Shown: positions 58,190 through 64,000 of the stretch, piece after piece | Numbering within the stretch: the first letter of the stretch is position 1 | How the letters are laid out: every line of letters begins with the position of its first letter | Assembly: GCA_963573305.1 (NCBI GenBank) | Contig: OY754339.1 | Coordinates: forward strand, 8,789,941-8,853,940 | DNA from: Pyrrhosoma nymphula | Taxonomy: Eukaryota; Arthropoda; Insecta; Odonata; Coenagrionidae | Direction of reading: 5' to 3' | Length of the DNA: 64,000 nt | Translations under genes and position numbers: made by a program | The notes under the pieces: generated by a model | Databases searched by the model: none | What the model was told of the DNA's origin: nothing | What the model saw: the letters and a program-made list of their open reading frames with translations, nothing else

Positions 58190-58751
58190 TTAAGGAGGTT
58201 CCGCCGCGACTGTGTGAGTCAAAACAAATACTAAATTCCACATTTTTGATATTTTGTACAAAAAGTCCTGCTTTCACTGATGCAATGCGTTACCTATAGA
58301 AATCCAAAAGTAAGCTACAATATATGCAGATTATTCCACGAATGTATTTTAAATGAGCACTTTTTTCAGCCATAGGATTCAACTTCAGCGCCATTTCCTA
58401 CGAATTACCGCATTTTGACTTCAATTACGGCATTAATCCTTCAATAACTAGAAGAATAAGGTGGTTTGAGGCCTTTATTTTATTTTTACTCACTTTCTCT
58501 GGATTATTTCCTTCTTAGAGACGGTTTTCCACGAAAATGGCATTTGTATTTTATGGAAAAATACTATTTTTCTTCGTGTTTCTCTCATTCCCCCATTGAA
58601 CACAATGTAATTTCAAGTTCAATTATAGAATAAAATAGCGTGGAAAGGTATTATTTTGTTGTTCATATCAGATGGTGGACAACTTTTTCTACAAGTAGAC
58701 AGAATATGAATAAAATTTCATTGAAGTCATTTTACGGTGGAACCACCTTAA
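58190..58751. mobile_element. Full-length GGTTCC MITE
   Basis: Terminal inverted repeats: TTAAGGAGGTTCCGCCG on the left, CGGTGGAACCACCTTAA on the right (15 of 17 match). TTAA sits at both ends, so the target duplication may be TTAA, TAA or TA; sequence alone does not decide. About 562 bp, non-coding, AT-rich. Other copies: 12535, 42652-43609 and 45565. It adjoins the PIF/Harbinger fragment. Confidence 0.75.
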
Positions 58752-60075
58752 TTAAGGTAGTGCAGTTCCGGCTGTAGCCATCGCTGCCGCTCTCTTCCTC
58801 GTTCGCTCAGCAGCTTATACGCCTGCCTCTTCCGTAAATTGTCGCCTCCTTCCTGTAACTTTACAGTGGTCAGGCGATTGGAAACAGGAAATGATGAAGG
58901 ACGATAGTCAAAATAGTGAAGCAGATGGTGCTAATAATGTTGAATAACCAAATAGGAGTGTCGTATGCTTTTTAAACAATTTCGAAAGCCGCAAAAGGCC
59001 TCAGTTACGTGGGAATTGCTTATTTTGTTCGCTAGCTTAGTACTTGTTCGTCATAATTCCTGGAGAGGGCAGCACTGAGTTACCATAGTAGCGTGAATGC
59101 ACGTAGGATTGCTACGTTGGTGCTAACGATAATAGTGTATTACCGGGTATTAAGCTTCCTGTTAAGAAGCGTCCGTGGTTGAGCGCTTCGGCTGAGCCAA
59201 GCCGTACGTGTAGAACAGGCATATACCCCTCCACAGTTCGGCGGTCAGAAAACAAATGAAAGGTGGTAGGCGTCACAATAACATTAGCACTCCTGTGCTT
59301 GCATGTCATCGAAATAGAAAACATTGTTTGATTGTTAAGTTTAATTGGCGCGATCAAATGTATGAATTGGTAAGTTGATAATTATTAATTAATGCTAATT
59401 CGATGGCGGTAGTTTTGCTTTAACCATATATATGTTAACATGTCGTGCAACGTCTTCATCGTTATTACCAGACATAAGTTGAAAATTAAGTCTCGCCACT
59501 GGATTCAAGCATTATAAAATGCTTTAGTCGTGATGTTTGTGCGAATGGAATGATATGGGTTTTTTATGCAAAATCGCTAGACGGGGTTTTATCGGAATTG
59601 ACACATGAGCAGCTCCGCCGTTCGACCATGAATTAAACAATGGACACGACATGGAAATTTCCACTCCTTAATTGTGACATCAAGAATAGATAGTTAATTG
59701 TTAAAATAAATATTGTATGAATGGCCAATTTAGGCCATATTAAGCTCAGCCATAGGCTTAGGTTAACGCTAGTGGAATGGAGTTGCAATAACCTTAAGGA
59801 AGGCTTTTTTCGTTGAATACACGAGAAGTTTTTCTCAAATCGCCACAGAGAAAACTTATTAATTAAACTACTAGAATATATTGTAGAAATAATGAGTGTC
59901 GCTAAAAGCCTTTACAAAAACAGAAGGTCTCGCTAGCCTCCGAAGGGGGTTTCATTTTTGAATGGCAGCAAAGGCTTTCACGCTTCTTGGCCGCGGCCGC
60001 CGCCAGGGATTTTTAGTCGGGACGAAACTTTTAGTGTCGAGTCCCGGCCCAACATCATGATTTCTAAAGACGTGT
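58752..60075. other. Intergenic DNA, mostly unrecognised
   Basis: The first 120 bp may be the upstream coding part of the Harbinger transposase (minus strand, arginine- and glutamate-rich). Otherwise nothing. Confidence 0.35.
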
Positions 60076-60079
60076 TCTT

Positions 60080-60240
60080 TTACAATCACTGCGAAATGCA
60101 CGAATGATATGGTTCGCAGATACGCCAAGAGGAAGAAATCTGCCATGAAGATGTCATTTGACTTGACCGGGATTCGAATCCGGATCTCCCAATTTCCGGT
60201 TACGTGTGTTAGCTACTAACTCCACCAAGCCATCTTGAAA
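60080..60240 (-). mobile_element. tRNA-derived SINE (GACTTGG family)
   Basis: Minus strand: AAGATGGCTTGGTGGAGTTA (box A), AACCGGAAATTGGGAGATC, GGATTCGAATCCCGGTCAAG (box B), then body CTTCATGGCAGATTTC and CCTCTTGGCGTATCTG. Same family as 13400-13735. Confidence 0.8.
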
Positions 60241-60810
60241 TTCGTAGTCTTAATGTGGTTAGATCGAGATAGTTCCCTAGTCATAATGGAGACCATATTC
60301 AAATATTATTTTTTAATTTCAGCGTCCGTAATAAGTATGAAATAAATATTGTAATATTAATGGCGCAAAGATACAGTTATATATGACGAAAATTCTCAGT
60401 AATTAAATAAATAAAGCTACATAAGTCTCATTGACTCAGTTTTTACCGCCGTACGGCTGAAAACCCTTCAAACCGGCAGTTTATTTGCGATTCTTGTAAA
60501 TATACTGTGGTGAGTAATAAATTATTTTTTATAAATATTTGAGAAAACATGCAAACTACACACCGTTAGTTTTTTGACGAAATTTAGGTGTTAGAGATTC
60601 CTTATTTTTTTAAAATATTCTCCCTATGGAGCGCACAGCCGTAATCTCTACCCCATGTAAAACAGCTTACATTTTCAGGCAAATTGCTCGAAAAGTAGTT
60701 CGGCAAGGGGTTAATATTTTGATATCATTGGAAAGATGGGAGCTTTATCTTTAAAATGAAGTCAAATTCATCAAATTCTAGGTGAAGTGATTTTTCGCTC
60801 AAACTACCTT
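60241..60810. other. AT-rich spacer between opposed SINE copies
   Basis: Nothing recognised. Confidence 0.35.
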
Positions 60811-60811
60811 A

Positions 60812-60975
60812 AGATGGCTTGGTGACGTAACAAGCTAATACTGGCAACGACTGGCTATAGCTTCCCGGAAAAATTGGGAGAGCCAGGTTTGAATCCCGGT
60901 CAAGTCATATTGAGTTCTTCATGGCGAATTTCATCCCCTTGACTGTATATTGCTGCTAGTCATAGCATGCGCATT
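60812..60975 (+). mobile_element. tRNA-derived SINE (GACTTGG family), opposite orientation
   Basis: AAGATGGCTTGGTGACGTAA, then an expanded middle, CCCGG...ATTGGGAGAGCC, GGTTTGAATCCCGGTCAAGT, and body TTCTTCATGGCGAATTTC, CCTTGACTGTATATTG. The D-to-anticodon region is about 25 bp longer than in the other copies. Confidence 0.75.
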
Positions 60976-62515
60976 CGGGAACGGTCAAGACTGCCCCCGC
61001 TCTATCCCAGAGCCGACCACTCTTCCCACTTCTTTCTCCCGGTGGACTCGAAACCGAGTGTCGCTCTGCGCTCCTCTCTCCCTAGCGTCTTCTATATGGA
61101 ATAAAAGGCAACTCTTTCGTCAGGGGGAACCAACGCATCGGGATCGCGCAACTGCGCAGCATTGGGAGCGGCAGCAAACCGAGTTTTGCACGTCTCTCTA
61201 ACCTTCGATTAGGCTGACTTACACTTAGGCTTAAGAAAAACCATGTTAAGTTTTTCTTCCGTTTTTCTGTTGCTATTGCTCCCTCGCGTGTCAAATGCTG
61301 TTGTATATTCGTTGCGGACCATATCGATTGTTAATTTAAATCCTTACCTTGAAAACTTTCTTCACCCGGGAGCGATCGCTAAGCTTCTTATCACATGCGA
61401 GCGGTCGCGTGTGACACTTTTTCTCACACTCAGATGTACCATTGATTATCTATCGTAGAGCGTTAATTGGCAATATATTACACTATATTTAGATTTAATT
61501 CAGTTCTCTTAATGTTCATTTGAAATAATGATTTCCAAAGTTACACAATTACTAATTCAATTACGTAATCATTGCTAATTTTACTGGTGATATTATCATT
61601 GGGTATAAATGAAGAAAATTACCATTCTCAAGAAGAATATATTATTTATGAGAACATACTTTCTCATGACTCATAAATTTGCATTAACTTATCTGCTCTA
61701 CACGAAATGAATCAACTTTGCCCGCATGTTGCGAAAGTGTAACGCAACTGAGTGATACAAAAACACTAACGTCAGTGGTCGCGCGATGAGGAAAAGTCTC
61801 ACACCTTGTATCCGACGGCACCAGACATATCATTAGACAGCTGCGGACGCTTCATTTATAATTTTTGAGACGGTCGTTCAATAGGAAGAGATAAAAAGTC
61901 AGCTAGAAGGAATGGGAACTTATTCTAACTCATGATTACAAAGTGAGAACAAGTTTAAACTTGGTGTGAGAGAAAATCTCAGAGCGCGACCAATGGCTAG
62001 TTAAATATTTCTCCTTGAAATAAGGCAGAAGTCAAAATTTTACGTTGTGCTTAAAGTTTTGTCGTCCACGGGACTCTATACCTCGGCCGAAAAAGCTCCC
62101 GCAGACGTCCACTTCTATTTAAATTACGATTCTGCATTGCTACTCGAAGCTAATGTGTTTGTGCGGGCATCTAGAAAAAAGATTTACAGCCTGTAATTTA
62201 ATGTTTTTAATGATGTGTTATTTTACCTGTATATCCCCTTTGAATGTTACGATTGTCAATTTACGGCTCTCTTTATAATTAGTTCAGCATAGGAAAATCA
62301 TACTTTTACTGAAATTCATCTGATCTTCGTCTGATTTTTGTACTCACATGCCACGTGAATCCAGCATCACACCGCCATAAAGTGGCATTGTGCTTATGAT
62401 GAAGCTGCAGTGAGCCCAAGATGGAACCAAACTTTCTTTATTCTTTGTGTGATCAGAGCAAAGAGAGAAATTAGATCCATTCTGACCTCGGGATCATTAC
62501 CAATTTCATTTCGGT
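60976..62515. other. Intergenic DNA, nothing recognised
   Basis: 60980-61200 is GC-rich with a frame of no known motif; the rest is AT-rich. Confidence 0.35.
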
Positions 62516-62519
62516 ATAC

Positions 62520-62960
62520 CCGTCGGACTCCTCCTCTCATCCCCTTTGTCTTTGTTCCCCCACAAGAGGAGGGCAAGGAAGGGGGTGGGGGAAGTTGTGT
62601 CGATCGGAGACAAAAGTACCGGGAAAGAAGAAGAAGAGAGGAAAGTGGGAAGAGAAACTTTTGGCCCCCCCTTCCCCCCCCCCCCCCTGGTCCCCAAAAT
62701 GCCATCTTGCACGCCAACACACAAATGCGTATCGGCCCACATCAGGTTCTGGGGATTAAGGCGCTGTAAATTAATGGCATCCCTCCAATCACAGACGAAA
62801 CTCGCAGAACCCCATTTCTCCGATCCCACCCCCTTTCTCATCCTTGCACCCCTGCCACATTCTCTCCTCCCCTACCATCCCTCGGAAAAATCCTCCCTGT
62901 TCGTAGCTTTGTCCCTTGTTAAAGGGCTCCTCCTGCAACAGGGCCGAGTGCACTGACTCA
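62520..62960. other. Low-complexity G/A- and C-rich block 7
   Basis: Switches from G/A-rich (GGAAGGGGGTGGGGGAAG) to a C-rich run with C12 near 62677. Long frames on both strands are compositional. Confidence 0.5.
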
Positions 62961-63608
62961 AAGTATTAAGCGCGGCTTAATAAGGACGAAAGAGGCGCAG
63001 GAGATGGGAGGTCGGTTTCCAAAGAGGCAGCGACTGGTGTTGGAAGCGGAGATACGGACGAATCCCCTCGATGCCCTGGACGGATAAGCCCTCTTATGAA
63101 GGAGAGTCAAAGTGTCCGAGTGGGGAGTCAAAGAAAGAAAAAAGGCAATTTTTGTCTCGTCCGGCTACTACCGCCGATGCTCTTTGTCCTTCCTTCCCCT
63201 CCTACTAATCTTTAACTTAACCACTGTTATTTCATTGGGCTTGGTTCTAGAATGTGCGTTAGTGTCCGTTTTGAGGACAGAGACTATTATTTTTAACTAA
63301 TGGCATACGGTTTTAAGTAAAGGAAAAGGAGCACTTTTGTTTCCATGTTTTAAGTCTTGAATGATTGGTCATGATTTAACATTAAGTATCCAGTGCCCTA
63401 ATACTTGTCAAGGATCTTATTTAGTGGTGTATATAGGAGTGGGCGAAAGGGAGCGGTCTGAACCGGATGGTAGTTGTTTTGGGGCGGAATTTGGACCTTA
63501 AATTTAAATTTTAAATTTTTTATTAACAATAAAACTATAAACTTTCCCGATAGTTGACAACTGCAATACATTACAGATGAAGATTAAGGAACATTTCTTT
63601 TTTATTTA
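62961..63608. other. Intergenic DNA, nothing recognised
   Basis: No feature supported. Confidence 0.35.
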
Positions 63609-64000
63609 TCCTTACTAATATATGAAAATGTAATGGTGTCCGTCTGTTTGTCCGTCTGTCAGTTGCTCCATCACGCAAACACTACTGGGCCGATTGATCT
63701 GAAATTTGGTATGTAGATAGGAAAAATATCTGGTTGTAACACTGGCTATATTAAAAAGCCATCAGGGCCCCCGAAGGCCCCCCCTGGTGATCCATGTTAA
63801 GCATTGGCTTCGGTGCAGTGGTTTCATTTTTTCCTTTTTAAAGTACTTTCACTTAAAGATAGTGGTGGTTTTACCAGAAAAATCTCACATTTTTCTCTGA
63901 AATCAACAACGGGAATTTCCTTGGCAACCAGAGATTTGATTTTCAAAGGATTTTCACACCTCCAGCATTTAAATATCACTTTTTCCTGAAAGAATATCTA
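63609..64000 (+). mobile_element. Helitron 5' end (runs off the window)
   Basis: TCCTTACTAATATATGAAAA, then GTCCGTCTGTTTGTCCGTCT, TTGCTCCATCACGCAAACAC, TACTGGGCCGATTGATCTGA and AATTTGGTATGTAGATAGGA match the well-known 5' region of arthropod Helitrons/HINEs, which start TC and insert 3' of an A (here ...TTTA|TC). The first about 120 bp are clear, the rest is consistent but less specific. No Rep/helicase seen yet. The 3' hairpin and CTRR end lie outside. Confidence 0.75.

Noticed and set aside
1..64000. CRISPR array, prophage, operons or other prokaryotic systems
   Set aside because: There are no regularly spaced repeats or gene clusters, and all coding traces are eukaryotic transposon families.

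Overview
This window looks like intergenic, repeat-dominated nuclear DNA of a eukaryote, most likely an arthropod and probably an insect. The evidence is the AT-rich background, the absence of any operon-like packing, and the set of transposable-element families: Jockey/CR1-like and RTE-like LINEs, hAT and PIF/Harbinger transposases, a Helitron end, tRNA- and 5S-derived SINEs, MITEs and foldback elements. I recognise no intact host protein gene, rRNA gene, functional tRNA gene or CRISPR array. Almost every open frame is either a decayed fragment of a transposon protein or a chance frame in low-complexity DNA. Species assignment is not possible from what I can see.

Layout. 0.28-2.0 kb holds a decayed hAT transposase (minus strand) abutting a LINE endonuclease fragment (2.0-2.6 kb). 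6.3-8.5 kb holds a diverged direct repeat, a hammerhead-like repeat and a MITE with TTA target duplications. 9.5-12 kb has three copies of a palindromic GTTGCGT/ACGCAAC motif. 12.5-14.7 kb has a MITE copy, a head-to-head pair of tRNA-derived SINEs and a LINE C-terminus. 15.5-17 kb is a C-rich block. 17.2-20.3 kb has LINE ends and a probable solo LTR. 21.9-25.65 kb is the most structured part: a tRNA-SINE, a foldback element, then a roughly 2.8 kb non-autonomous hAT-type element (22885-25651) that carries inside it a 5S rRNA-derived SINE with perfect 12-bp target duplications and a second copy of the foldback. 25.7-29.2 kb has RTE-like LINE remnants. 32.4-43.6 kb is rich in fragments of one LINE family with a conserved 3' hairpin, one of them inserted into a MITE. 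44.4 kb has a dense cluster of TGGTGGAA/TTCCACCA motifs. 45.9-50.5 kb has three foldbacks, one of which (49838-50045) sits inside a LINE copy with a perfect 12-bp target duplication. 54.2-54.9 kb is a hAT transposase C-terminus. 57.35-58.75 kb is a PIF/Harbinger transposase abutting a MITE. 60-61 kb has another opposed pair of tRNA-SINEs. A Helitron 5' end starts at 63609 and runs off the window.

The most interesting thread is a short motif (CTGANGA, hairpin, GAAAC, tiny palindrome, UC/UU) that recurs more than ten times in otherwise diverged repeats and resembles a minimal type I hammerhead ribozyme with an extra residue after A9. The copy at 35122-35166 also has a matching 5-bp stem I. Several copies are arranged as opposed pairs in foldbacks, so self-cleaving RNA may be tied to how these foldbacks arise. 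The second thread is a LINE 3'-terminal hairpin whose stem shows compensatory changes between copies.
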